Source: Collinsella sp. (lineage in GTDB: Bacteria > Actinomycetota > Coriobacteriia > Coriobacteriales > Coriobacteriaceae). Taken from it: DNA of 18,373 nt. Of this stretch, positions 6,318 through 12,595 are shown one piece after another. The notes under the pieces are model-generated. The model saw only the letters and a list, made by a program, of their open reading frames with translations. It was not told the DNA's origin and made no database searches. Position 1 is the first letter of the stretch; each line of letters opens with the position of its first letter. The DNA is taken from the NCBI GenBank assembly GCA_019419645.1, contig DXZN01000008.1, positions 29,925 to 48,297 of the forward strand, read 5' to 3'. The position numbers and the translations under genes are program-made.

Positions 6318-6866
6318 TTATTCCTCCTCCAGGATCACGTGGCGGAACGCACCGCCCTCGTAGATGCCGTAGCTGTGCGTGCCGTCCTTGGGAATGCTCA
6401 CACTGCCGGGGTTGAAGAGCCACAGGCCCGGGTGCGCGGCACTTTCCTCGTTGACCTTGATGTGCGTATGACCGTAGACGAGCGCGGAGCCCTCGGGCAG
6501 CGCGGGCGCGTGGTCGACGCTGTTGTGCATGCCGGCGCCAAAGACATGGCCGTGCGTCAGGAACAGCTCGCGGCCGGTCTCGTCAAACAGCGTGGCGTAG
6601 TCGGCCATGACGGGAAAGTCGAGGACCATCTGGTCGACCTCGGCATCGCAGTTGCCGCGTACCGCGATGATGCGGTCGGCCAGGGCGTTGAGCAGCGGGA
6701 TCACGCGCTTGGGGGCGTAATCGCGCGGCAGGTCGTTGCGCGGACCGTGATAGAGCAGGTCGCCCAGCAGCACGATGCGGTCGGGCTGCTCGGACTCGAT
6801 GGCGGCAACCAGGCGCTCGGCCCAATATGCCGAGCCGTGGATGTCGGAGGCGATGAGGTATTTCAT
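6318..6866 (-). CDS. yfcE: YfcE-type metallophosphoesterase
   Basis: This 182-residue calcineurin-like phosphodiesterase carries the full set of dimetal motifs: SDIHG (7-11), GDLLYHGPRN (35-44), GNCD (71-74), THGH (104-107) and YGHTH (131-135), followed by NPGS (152-155). It matches the small YfcE/MJ0936 group, which cleaves artificial phosphodiesters in vitro and whose natural substrate is not settled. The chosen start has AAAGGA (6872-6877) upstream. The open frame continues to 6923 but overlaps nothing informative. It lies between the LarC2-like gene (53-bp gap) and mazG (2-bp gap), in a probable three-gene operon. Confidence 0.92.
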   Translation of the reverse strand: MKYLIASDIHGSAYWAERLVAAIESEQPDRIVLLGDLLYHGPRNDLPRDYAPKRVIPLLNALADRIIAVRGNCDAEVDQMVLDFPVMADYATLFDETGRELFLTHGHVFGAGMHNSVDHAPALPEGSALVYGHTHIKVNEESAAHPGLWLFNPGSVSIPKDGTHSYGIYEGGAFRHVILEEE

Positions 6867-6919
6867 GGTGGTCCTTTCGGTGAGGTTGATGGGGTGGGTG
6901 TGGCGCGTCGCCGACCGTG

Positions 6920-7405
6920 TCACTCAAATTGCAGAGCCGCGCTCTGAGCCGCTTGCATCACGCGCTGGAGCGGCACGTTGCGCTCGCGGGCAAGACGGGC
7001 ACAATCCTCGTACTCGGGTGCCGCGCGCTCGCTACCGTCGGGCAGGGTGGCCACCTTGACGGACACCTCGCCCCATGGCGTCGTTACGCGCTCAAAGCGG
7101 CGTGGCAGGCAAACGCGCTCCATAACCTGGCGGCGGATGCCATTGGTCGTGGTTTCCAAAAAGATAATCGTCTGCAGGCGCTCGATATCCTCGTGGGTAC
7201 AGATTACCTGCAGCTGCCAGCCGGGACGGCCCTTCTTGCAATAGAGGGGCAGCCAGTGCACCTCGCGCGCACCGGCCTCGCGCAGGCGGTCAGCGGCATA
7301 GGCGAGTACCTCGGGCGACGCGTCGTCGATATCGCATTCCAGCTTGACGATGGTCTCGGGCGCATCGGTCTCGCGGGACAGCGGAGATGTACTTCCACGT
7401 TGCAT
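6920..7405 (-). CDS. larC: LarC2-like protein (DUF111 C-terminal domain), stand-alone
   Basis: From the ATG at 7405 this is a 161-residue protein matching the C-terminal half of LarC, the CTP-dependent enzyme that inserts nickel into the lactate racemase cofactor. Diagnostic stretches are LECDIDDASPEVLAY (22-36), PLYCKKGRPGWQLQVIC (53-69), FLETTTNGIRR (82-92) and PEYEDCARLARERNVPL (130-146). In lactobacilli LarC is made from larC1 and larC2 by a programmed frameshift. Here I find no LarC1-like sequence in any frame upstream (7406-7824), and no larA, larB or larE nearby. It is therefore an orphan domain, or works with partners elsewhere. AAAGGA precedes the start by about 10 bases. The frame is open to 7513, but that part looks noncoding. 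Confidence 0.82.
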   Translation of the reverse strand: MQRGSTSPLSRETDAPETIVKLECDIDDASPEVLAYAADRLREAGAREVHWLPLYCKKGRPGWQLQVICTHEDIERLQTIIFLETTTNGIRRQVMERVCLPRRFERVTTPWGEVSVKVATLPDGSERAAPEYEDCARLARERNVPLQRVMQAAQSAALQFE

Positions 7406-7520
7406 ACGGTCCGGATCCTTTCCGCACGGGCTCGTTTTATTCACCCAAACGCTAGCACATCGGACGTGGCATAGGCGTGACTTTCGTCCGTCGCCGCCCT
7501 CGCCCCTATCCAAATATGTA

Positions 7521-7567
7521 CATCAGCCTCCAAACATGTCATTTTTTGCAGCTTTTGGAGGCTGATG
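7521..7567. repeat. Perfect 14-bp inverted repeat in the divergent intergenic gap
   Basis: CATCAGCCTCCAAA (7521-7534) and TTTGGAGGCTGATG (7554-7567) are exact inverted copies around a 19-nt loop. A tandem-like similarity also links TCCAAATATGT (7509-7519) and TCCAAACATGT (7529-7539). No T run follows on either strand. The whole gap between the divergent LarC2-like and PHP genes (7406-7714) holds this dyad, a weak plus-strand promoter near 7677, and no other gene that I can support. It could be an operator shared by the two genes or a mobile palindrome. Confidence 0.65.
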
Positions 7568-7676
7568 CACACGTTTTGAAAACGCAAACGGGACGGCTCT
7601 CCAACCTCATGCGCCGCCTGCCCTTTCCAGTCGATTTCGAGCTCCGGCGTGCGCGGTGTGTTGAGAGCTGTACCAT

Positions 7677-7682
7677 TACAAT
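7677..7682 (+). promoter_or_regulatory. Possible -10 box of the PHP phosphatase gene
   Basis: TACAAT matches the -10 consensus at 5 of 6 bases and would give a leader of about 25 nt before the ATG at 7715. No -35 box at the right distance is convincing. Confidence 0.3.
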
Positions 7683-7714
7683 GGAGCGGATTCACCAAAT
7701 GCAAAGGAGTCGCC

Positions 7715-8626
7715 ATGCCCGCCTGCCCGCTGGTCGATTGCCACACCCATACTTCGTTTTCGGACGGCCATGCCTCGTTTGAGGACAACGTCCGTGCCGC
7801 TGCTGCGGCAGGCTGCCGCGTCATGGTCTCGACCGACCACCTCGCCCTGCCTGCCAGTATGGATGCTAACTGCGAGGTGCAGGTCGTCGAGGGCGACTTG
7901 CCGGCACATCGTCTGGCCTTTGAGGACGCCCGCAGGCTTGCCGCGCAAATCGCGCCGGAGCTCGAGCTTATCTATGGCTTTGAATGCGATTGGTACGAGG
8001 GCTGCGAACCCTTGGTTGAGCGCTGGTCCCAGGGCGCCGTGGTGCGCTTGGGCAGCGTGCATTGGATTGGCGACCCGGGCGATATCATGGCCGGCGCCGC
8101 GGGCACGGCGGGAACGGAGAGCGTCACTCGTCCCGATACGCCCGATTCGCTTTGTGGCTGGATCGACGACGATACCAACCTGCATGTTTGGGAAAACTTA
8201 GGCGTACGCGGCGTATGGGAACACTACGTCGACGACTGGTGCCGTGCTTGCGAAAGCTCGCTTAACTTTGACGTGATGGCCCACCCCGACCTGGTCATGC
8301 GTTTTTCGAAGGAGGGTTTTGCGCCCGATTTTGACCCGGCGCCGTTTTGGGGGCAGATGGCCGAGTGCGCGCACGACACGGGCCGGCGCGTTGAGGTCTC
8401 GACAGCCGCACCGCGCAAGGGGCTCGACGATTACTACCCCGCGACCGGCCTTTTGCGCTGCTTTGCCCACGCCGAGGTGCCGATCACTTTTGGCTCGGAC
8501 GCACACCGCGCCTGCGACATCTGCTGGAACATCCGCGAGGCCCAGGCCCACGCCTACGACTGCGGTTATCGAACCTTCGACATCCCCCACGCCACCGGCG
8601 AATGGGAGTCCGTGCCCCTCGCCTAA
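7715..8626 (+). CDS. hisK: PHP-family phosphoesterase, probable histidinol-phosphatase
   Basis: This is a 303-residue PHP-domain protein. The metal-binding residues of the fold are present: DCHTHTSFSDG (8-18, His10, His12, Asp17), STDH (39-42), GFECDW (88-93, Glu90), GSVHWIG (113-119, His116), MAHPD (188-192, His190) and GSDAH (260-264). The PHP family includes HisK-type histidinol-phosphate phosphatases, normally about 260-300 residues. The neighbouring his operon encodes every other step but only a dehydratase-type HisB, so this gene is the best local candidate for the missing phosphatase. AAGGAG (7704-7709) fixes the start. It is transcribed toward hisE on the opposite strand, with stop codons 27 bp apart. 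Another PHP substrate is possible. Confidence 0.82.
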   Translation: MPACPLVDCHTHTSFSDGHASFEDNVRAAAAAGCRVMVSTDHLALPASMDANCEVQVVEGDLPAHRLAFEDARRLAAQIAPELELIYGFECDWYEGCEPLVERWSQGAVVRLGSVHWIGDPGDIMAGAAGTAGTESVTRPDTPDSLCGWIDDDTNLHVWENLGVRGVWEHYVDDWCRACESSLNFDVMAHPDLVMRFSKEGFAPDFDPAPFWGQMAECAHDTGRRVEVSTAAPRKGLDDYYPATGLLRCFAHAEVPITFGSDAHRACDICWNIREAQAHAYDCGYRTFDIPHATGEWESVPLA

Positions 8627-8662
8627 CTACTCATTGGGGACAGACTTAAATGACTAGTGGCG
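8620..8662. terminator. Palindrome over the convergent PHP and hisE stop codons
   Basis: ACTACTCATT (8626-8635) pairs with AATGACTAGT (8649-8658) with one C-C mismatch, and CGCC/GGCG flank them. The loop is GGGGACAGACTTA. Both stop codons (8624-8626 and 8654-8656) lie inside the element. It may act as a bidirectional, U-poor terminator. The GGGGACAG loop motif recurs in the hisB-hisH palindrome. Confidence 0.5.
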
Positions 8663-8971
8663 GCGGGCGTTGAGTTCGCCGGCCAGCTCGTCGAGGGTAA
8701 TGCCGTAGCGCTCGAGCGTCACGAGCAGGTGGTAGATCAGGTCGCCGGCCTCGTAGCGAATGTGATCGTGGTCGTTATCCTTGCAGGCCATGATCACCTC
8801 GCTCGCCTCCTCGGCAAGCTTCTTGAGCAGCTCGTCCTCGACGTCGGTCAGCAGACGGGCGGTGTAGCTCTCCTGTGGCGACGCATCGCGACGACCGTGA
8901 ATCACCTCGGCCAGACCTGTCAGCGTCTCGCCGATATTTCCCAGCTGCACGTTAGCTGTTCTGACTCCCAT
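8654..8971 (-). CDS. hisE: Phosphoribosyl-ATP pyrophosphohydrolase (HisE)
   Basis: This 105-residue alpha-helical protein of the MazG-like NTP pyrophosphatase superfamily catalyses the second step of histidine synthesis, PR-ATP to PR-AMP plus pyrophosphate. The signature KKLAEEASEVIMACK (50-64) and EAGDLIYHLLVTL (74-86) supplies the acidic metal ligands. GAGAGGAAATAACC precedes the start. It is the last gene of the operon, 15 bp after the small RDAC-like gene. HisI and HisE are separate proteins here, not the bifunctional HisIE. Confidence 0.95.
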   Translation of the reverse strand: MGVRTANVQLGNIGETLTGLAEVIHGRRDASPQESYTARLLTDVEDELLKKLAEEASEVIMACKDNDHDHIRYEAGDLIYHLLVTLERYGITLDELAGELNARRH

Positions 8972-8986
8972 GGTTATTTCCTCTCG

Positions 8987-9214
8987 TTACTGCAGCGTAA
9001 AGTAGGTACCGGTCTCATCGAACCGAGGCTTTGCGCCCTTTTTCTCAAAGAACTCGACGATGACGGCATGGGCCTCATCGAGCCTTTCCTTCTCGGCCTC
9101 GAGCCAAAGCGACTGCGCCCCGCAGGCATCAGTCAGGTGCACGCGGCATGGCACGCCCGCGCGGAGGAGCTCGGTGTTGCAGTCGGCGACCTCGAACGGC
9201 GTCACGACTTTCAT
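8987..9214 (-). CDS. Small RDAC-like protein inside the his operon
   Basis: This is a 75-residue protein with no signal peptide or membrane segment. The core VHLTDACGAQSLWLE (25-39) and the helical segment ending FFEKKGAK resemble, from memory, small Firmicute proteins called RDAC family after an Arg-Asp-Ala-Cys motif; here the Arg is Thr. The function of that family is unknown to me. Its start codon overlaps the hisI stop (ATGA, 9211-9214), with GGGGGAG upstream inside hisI, and hisE follows 15 bp later. This arrangement strongly supports it as a real, coupled gene. The family name is a recollection that a profile search must confirm. A conserved Cys beside Asp hints at a metal or thiol site, but that is only inference. 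Confidence 0.8.
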   Translation of the reverse strand: MKVVTPFEVADCNTELLRAGVPCRVHLTDACGAQSLWLEAEKERLDEAHAVIVEFFEKKGAKPRFDETGTYFTLQ

Positions 9215-9552
9215 CGCACTCCCCCTTCCACGCGCTTAAAGAAGCAGGTACGGTTGCCGGTATGGCAGGCCGGGCCCGGCGAGTCCACCTTGACCAGCAG
9301 CGTATCGCTATCGCAGTCGGCCCAGAGCTCCTTGACCTCCTGCATGTTGCCACTCGTCGCGCCCTTGTTCCAGAGCTCCTGACGGCTGCGACTCCAAAAC
9401 CACGTAGTCCCGGTCTTGAGCGTCAGCCCCACCGACTCCTCGTTCATCCAAGCAACCATAAGCACCTCGCCGGTGTCATGCTGCTGAACCACACAAGGAA
9501 TCAGCCCGTGGGCGTCGTATTTAAGCTCGGTAGCATTTATAACCTCAGTCAT
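9211..9552 (-). CDS. hisI: Phosphoribosyl-AMP cyclohydrolase (HisI)
   Basis: This 113-residue HisI opens the adenine ring of PR-AMP (third step of the pathway). WMNEES (35-40), TTWFWSRSRQELWNKGATSGN (49-69), DCDSDTLLVKVD (79-90) and ACHTGNRTCFF (95-105) are the family signature. Cys80, Cys96 and Cys103 are the zinc ligands and the DxDxD acids bind magnesium. Two ATGs stand in tandem (9555 and 9552); GGGAG is only two bases before the first but five before the second, so 9552 is preferred. The frame is open much further upstream, but that part overlaps a palindromic element and is not protein-like. The stop overlaps the next start by four bases. Confidence 0.95.
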   Translation of the reverse strand: MTEVINATELKYDAHGLIPCVVQQHDTGEVLMVAWMNEESVGLTLKTGTTWFWSRSRQELWNKGATSGNMQEVKELWADCDSDTLLVKVDSPGPACHTGNRTCFFKRVEGGVR

Positions 9553-9594
9553 CATTTCTCCCAAGTAACAAACGAAATCCCACAGGTCGGCGAG

Positions 9595-9693
9595 GGTTGT
9601 CCAGGTGCCGCAGGTTGCCGCGAAAGAGGAGCGACGCGTACTTTGGTACGCGAGCGACGGTTTGAGCGGCAAGATGCGGTGCCTGGGCAAGCC
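9595..9693. repeat. 99-bp long imperfect hairpin between hisF and hisI
   Basis: The outer stem pairs GGTTGTCCAGGTGCCGCA (9595-9612) with TGCGGTGCCTGGGCAAGCC (9675-9693), with a few wobbles and one bulge. The next helix is a perfect TTGCCGC/GCGGCAA (9615-9621/9666-9672). The apical region carries a perfect CGCGTAC-TTTG-GTACGCG hairpin (9635-9652). It starts seven bases after the hisF stop and fills most of the 147-bp gap to hisI. No T run follows, so it is not a normal terminator. It resembles a REP/MITE-type insertion or an RNA processing and stabilising element within the mRNA. Confidence 0.8.
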
Positions 9694-9699
9694 GCAGCA

Positions 9700-10482
9700 C
9701 TAGAAATCCAATCTCATGGGAATACCTTGAGATGCCATGTATTCCTTCACCTGGCGAATGCTGAAGGTTCCAAAGTGAAAGACACTTGCTGCCAGCACGG
9801 CATCCGCCTCGCCCTCGATCACGCCCTCGGCAAAATGCTCGAGCGTGCCCACGCCGCCGCTCGCGATGACGGGGATTGACACCGCGCGCGCCACGGCGCG
9901 GGTGAGTGCCAGGTCAAAGCCGACCTTGGTGCCGTCGCGGTCCATGCTGGTCAGCAAGACCTCGCCGGCGCCGCGGCGAGCCGCCTCCTCGGCCCACGCC
10001 ACCGCGTCGATACCCGTGGCATTGCGGCCTCCCGCGGTAAAGACCTCCCACTTGTCGGCATCCGGCTGCCCAGGCAGGCCGACGCGCTTGGCATCGATCG
10101 CCACGACCACGGCCTGGCTGCCAAACGCCGCGGCAGCTTGGCTGATCAGCGATGGGTCGCGCACAGCGGCAGAGTTGAGCGATACCTTGTCGGCACCGGC
10201 CGCCACCATCGTTCGCATGCCCGCAAGGTCGCGAAAGCCACCGCCCACGGCGTAGGGAATGGCGAGCTCCTCGGCCGCATGCGCCGCCATCTCGATGGTC
10301 GTCGCACGGTTGTCGCTCGTGGCAGTGATGTCCAGGAACACGACCTCGTCCGCACCCTCGCGATCGTAGGCACGGGCAAGCTCCACCGGATCGCCCGCAT
10401 CGCGCAGGCTCACAAAGTTGACGCCCTTGACCACGCGGCCGTCCTTAACGTCCAGGCAGGGAATGACGCGTTTGGTAAGCAT
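9700..10482 (-). CDS. hisF: Imidazole glycerol phosphate synthase cyclase subunit (HisF)
   Basis: This 260-residue TIM-barrel protein uses ammonia delivered by HisH to turn PRFAR into imidazole glycerol phosphate and AICAR. RVIPCLDVKDGRVVKG (5-20, catalytic Asp11), VVFLDITATSD (47-57), YAVGGGFRD (77-85), VVAIDAKR (126-133, catalytic Asp130), TSMDRDGTKVGFD (178-190) and VIASGGVGTLEHF (205-217) are all present. The length is standard. GGGGAGG (10491-10497) lies eight bases upstream inside the end of hisA, three bases separate the genes, and translation is probably coupled. Confidence 0.97.
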   Translation of the reverse strand: MLTKRVIPCLDVKDGRVVKGVNFVSLRDAGDPVELARAYDREGADEVVFLDITATSDNRATTIEMAAHAAEELAIPYAVGGGFRDLAGMRTMVAAGADKVSLNSAAVRDPSLISQAAAAFGSQAVVVAIDAKRVGLPGQPDADKWEVFTAGGRNATGIDAVAWAEEAARRGAGEVLLTSMDRDGTKVGFDLALTRAVARAVSIPVIASGGVGTLEHFAEGVIEGEADAVLAASVFHFGTFSIRQVKEYMASQGIPMRLDF

Positions 10483-10485
10483 GGG

Positions 10486-11229
10486 CTACTCCTCCCCTCG
10501 CGCGGCGGCCAACGCCTGTACCAGCGTAAAGCTGCCCTCGTAGAGCGCGCGACCGGTGATGGCGCCCTCAATAGCGCCCTCGCCCACCGCGGCGAGCGCA
10601 CGGATATCGTCGAGCGTCGAGATGCCGCCCGACGCCACAACGGGAAAGCCCGCGACCTCGACCACATGGCGATATGCTGCCACGTCGATGCCCGTCTGCA
10701 TACCGTCGCGCGCGATATCGGTATACACCAGATGTTTAAAGCCCAGCTCCGTGAGCTGCGCCACGGCATCGTCGAGCGCCACACCCGCACCGTCGCGCCA
10801 ACCGTTCACCTTGACCTGGCCGTTACGGGCGGCAATATCTGCCACCAGCAGCTCGCCAAAGCCTTGGGCCGCCACCTCGGCAAAACCCGGTTCAGTCACC
10901 AGCACGGTGCCCAGCGCAATGCGACGCGCGCCGTAGCCGGCCAGCTCGTCGATGCGCGCGAGCGAGCGAACGCCGCCGCCCACGTCCACGGACAGGCCGT
11001 CGACGCCGCAGATAGCCTTAATCGCCGCCGAGTTGGCAGCGCACGCGTCCTCGTCCTCGCCAAAGGCAGCGGACAGGTCGACGACATGCACCCAGTTCGC
11101 GCCCTGCTCGGCAAACGAGCGGGCGACGGCGCCGGGGTCGTCGGAATATACCTTGCAGCGGCTGCGGTCGCCGCACTCCAGGCGCACGACCTTGCCGCCG
11201 ATCAAATCGATTGCAGGAAACAGGATCAT
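10486..11229 (-). CDS. hisA: ProFAR isomerase (HisA)
   Basis: This 247-residue TIM-barrel enzyme converts ProFAR to PRFAR by an Amadori rearrangement. LFPAIDLIGGKVVRL (3-17, catalytic Asp8), VHVVDLSAAFG (47-57), VDVGGGVRS (81-89), VADIAARNGQVKVNGW (129-144), VYTDIARDGMQTG (168-180, general acid/base region, Asp171) and VVASGGISTLDDI (197-209) identify it. Some Actinomycetota use a dual HisA/TrpF enzyme, PriA; I cannot exclude dual activity from motifs alone. Its start overlaps the hisH stop (ATGA, 11226-11229). Confidence 0.95.
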   Translation of the reverse strand: MILFPAIDLIGGKVVRLECGDRSRCKVYSDDPGAVARSFAEQGANWVHVVDLSAAFGEDEDACAANSAAIKAICGVDGLSVDVGGGVRSLARIDELAGYGARRIALGTVLVTEPGFAEVAAQGFGELLVADIAARNGQVKVNGWRDGAGVALDDAVAQLTELGFKHLVYTDIARDGMQTGIDVAAYRHVVEVAGFPVVASGGISTLDDIRALAAVGEGAIEGAITGRALYEGSFTLVQALAAARGEE

Positions 11230-11927
11230 CGGCCGGCCTCCTCGACGATGTTGACGAAGTTCTTAAGGATGCGCTGACCAAGCGCGGAGGATTTCTCGGG
11301 ATGGAACTGACAGCCCCACACGTTGCCGTGACGCACAATGCACGGGAAACTCCGCGTGTAGTGCGTGCACGCCAAAACATCAGCGACATCGGCGTCGTCG
11401 GCCACCGCGTAGCTGTGGGTGAAGTACATGTTGGCGCCCTCGGCAAAACCGGCGAGCAACGGATCGGCCGCCCCGGCGGGCGTCATGTGCACCTGGTCCC
11501 AGCCCACGTGCGGTACCTTCAGACGGCTCGACTCCAAGCGCGTGCACGAACCGCGCATGATGCCCAGGCCATCGACCCAGGGGCCGCCGGCCCGCTCGGG
11601 GGCGTTGCCGTCCGCGGCCGCGCCCTCATCTGCCGGCACGCCCTCGTTGCCGCGCTCAAAAAATAGCTGAAGGCCCAGGCAGATGCCGAGCAACGGAGTT
11701 CCAGCGGCGACGGCATCGAGCACCACGTCCGCCTCGCCGCTCTGGCGCATAAAGGCGATCGCGTCATAGAACGCGCCCACGCCCGGGATGACCAGGCCGT
11801 CAGCGTTGCGGATCTGCTCCGGATCGTCCGACGTGCAGGCAGCGGCACCGGCGCGCGCAAGCCCGCGCACGACGCTCGACAAGTTGCCCTTGTGGTAGTC
11901 GACCACCACGATCTTCGGTTCGCCCAC
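11226..11927 (-). CDS. hisH: Imidazole glycerol phosphate synthase glutaminase subunit (HisH)
   Basis: This class-I glutamine amidotransferase feeds ammonia to HisF. From a GTG start the product is 233 residues: IVVVDYHKGNLSSVVRGL (6-23), VIPGVGAF (46-53), GICLGLQLFF (81-90, nucleophile Cys83), VPHVGWDQV (138-146), and CQFHPEKSS (206-214, His209 and Glu211). Residues 92-117 form a Gly/Ala/Glu-rich insert after the nucleophile elbow, making it longer than the usual 200-210. The GTG at 11927 is chosen because AGGAGGAGGGAT stands just upstream. An ATG at 11945 would place that ribosome-binding site inside the gene, and the ATG at 11966 lies inside a palindrome. Confidence 0.94.
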   Translation of the reverse strand: MGEPKIVVVDYHKGNLSSVVRGLARAGAAACTSDDPEQIRNADGLVIPGVGAFYDAIAFMRQSGEADVVLDAVAAGTPLLGICLGLQLFFERGNEGVPADEGAAADGNAPERAGGPWVDGLGIMRGSCTRLESSRLKVPHVGWDQVHMTPAGAADPLLAGFAEGANMYFTHSYAVADDADVADVLACTHYTRSFPCIVRHGNVWGCQFHPEKSSALGQRILKNFVNIVEEAGR

Positions 11928-11952
11928 GCGATCCCTCCTCCTCATCTTGTCC

Positions 11953-11994
11953 AAAAACCACCACAAAGGGGACAGGCACCTTCGTGGTGGTTTT
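11953..11994 (-). terminator. Terminator-like palindrome between hisB and hisH
   Basis: On the minus strand AAAACCACCAC (11984-11994) pairs perfectly with GTGGTGGTTTT (11954-11964), then, after one mismatch, AAGG pairs with CCTT. A 9-nt loop completes GGGGACAGGCACC. The stem runs into T5, the classic layout of an intrinsic terminator, yet it lies inside the his operon, 14 bp after hisB. The plus strand is nearly symmetrical. It could lower expression of hisH and later genes, or be a mobile palindrome tolerated there. Confidence 0.7.
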
Positions 11995-12007
11995 ACCCTT
12001 GCGGCGG

Positions 12008-12595
12008 TTACAGTGAGCCCTTGGTGCTGGGGATGCCCTGCACGCGGGGATCGAGCTCGCAGGCGTGGCGCATCGTGCGGCCCACGGCCTTAAAGGCGGC
12101 CTCGATAATGTGATGCGAGTTACCGCCCGCCAGCTCGCGCACGTGCAACGTGAGCTTGGCGTCGCGCGCAAAGGCGTAGAAAAACTCGACGGCCAGCTCG
12201 GTATCAAAGTTGCCCACGCGCTCGGTTGGCACGGGCAGCTCGCAGTAGGCCTGCCCGCGGCCCGAAATATCAACAGCAGCCATCACAAGCGTCTCGTCCA
12301 TGGCAATCGCCGCGTCGGCAAAGCGCGTAATGCCCGCCTTGTCGCCCAGCGCCTGACAAAACGCCTCGCCCAGCACAATACCCGTGTCCTCGACGGTGTG
12401 GTGCGCATCGACCTCCACGTCGCCCACCGCGTGCACCGTCAGATCGAACAGACCATGGCGGCCAAAAGCGTTGAGCATGTGGTCGAAAAACGGCACGCCG
12501 GTCGAGATATCGCACACGCCAGATCCGTCCAGATCGAGCTTTACGACAATGTCGGTCTCGCCCGTCTTGCGGGCTACCTCGGCATAGCGGTCCAT
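12008..12595 (-). CDS. hisB: Imidazoleglycerol-phosphate dehydratase (HisB, monofunctional)
   Basis: This 195-residue protein dehydrates imidazole glycerol phosphate to imidazole acetol phosphate. The two manganese-binding repeats are visible: VDAHHTVEDTG (62-72) and GGNSHHIIEAAFKA (157-170). TGVPFFDHML (32-41) and the C-terminal GIPSTKGSL are also typical. There is no HAD-type phosphatase domain as in E. coli HisB, so histidinol-phosphate phosphatase must be a separate enzyme. The hisB ATG directly abuts the hisC TAG, with AAGGAGGAG just inside hisC. Confidence 0.97.
   Translation of the reverse strand: MDRYAEVARKTGETDIVVKLDLDGSGVCDISTGVPFFDHMLNAFGRHGLFDLTVHAVGDVEVDAHHTVEDTGIVLGEAFCQALGDKAGITRFADAAIAMDETLVMAAVDISGRGQAYCELPVPTERVGNFDTELAVEFFYAFARDAKLTLHVRELAGGNSHHIIEAAFKAVGRTMRHACELDPRVQGIPSTKGSL

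Noticed and set aside
6316..6423. A 36-residue upstream extension of MazG
   Set aside because: It overlaps the conserved end of yfcE in another frame, and the strong GGAGGAGG fits only the ATG at 6315.
7406..7824. A frameshifted LarC1 upstream of the LarC2-like gene
   Set aside because: I read the minus-strand frames and found no LarC N-terminal motifs; the open frame there is opposite the PHP gene and looks noncoding.
9553..9690. A 46-residue N-terminal extension of HisI
   Set aside because: It is encoded by the palindromic element between hisF and hisI, lacks HisI homology, and the tandem ATGs at 9552-9555 have a proper ribosome-binding site.
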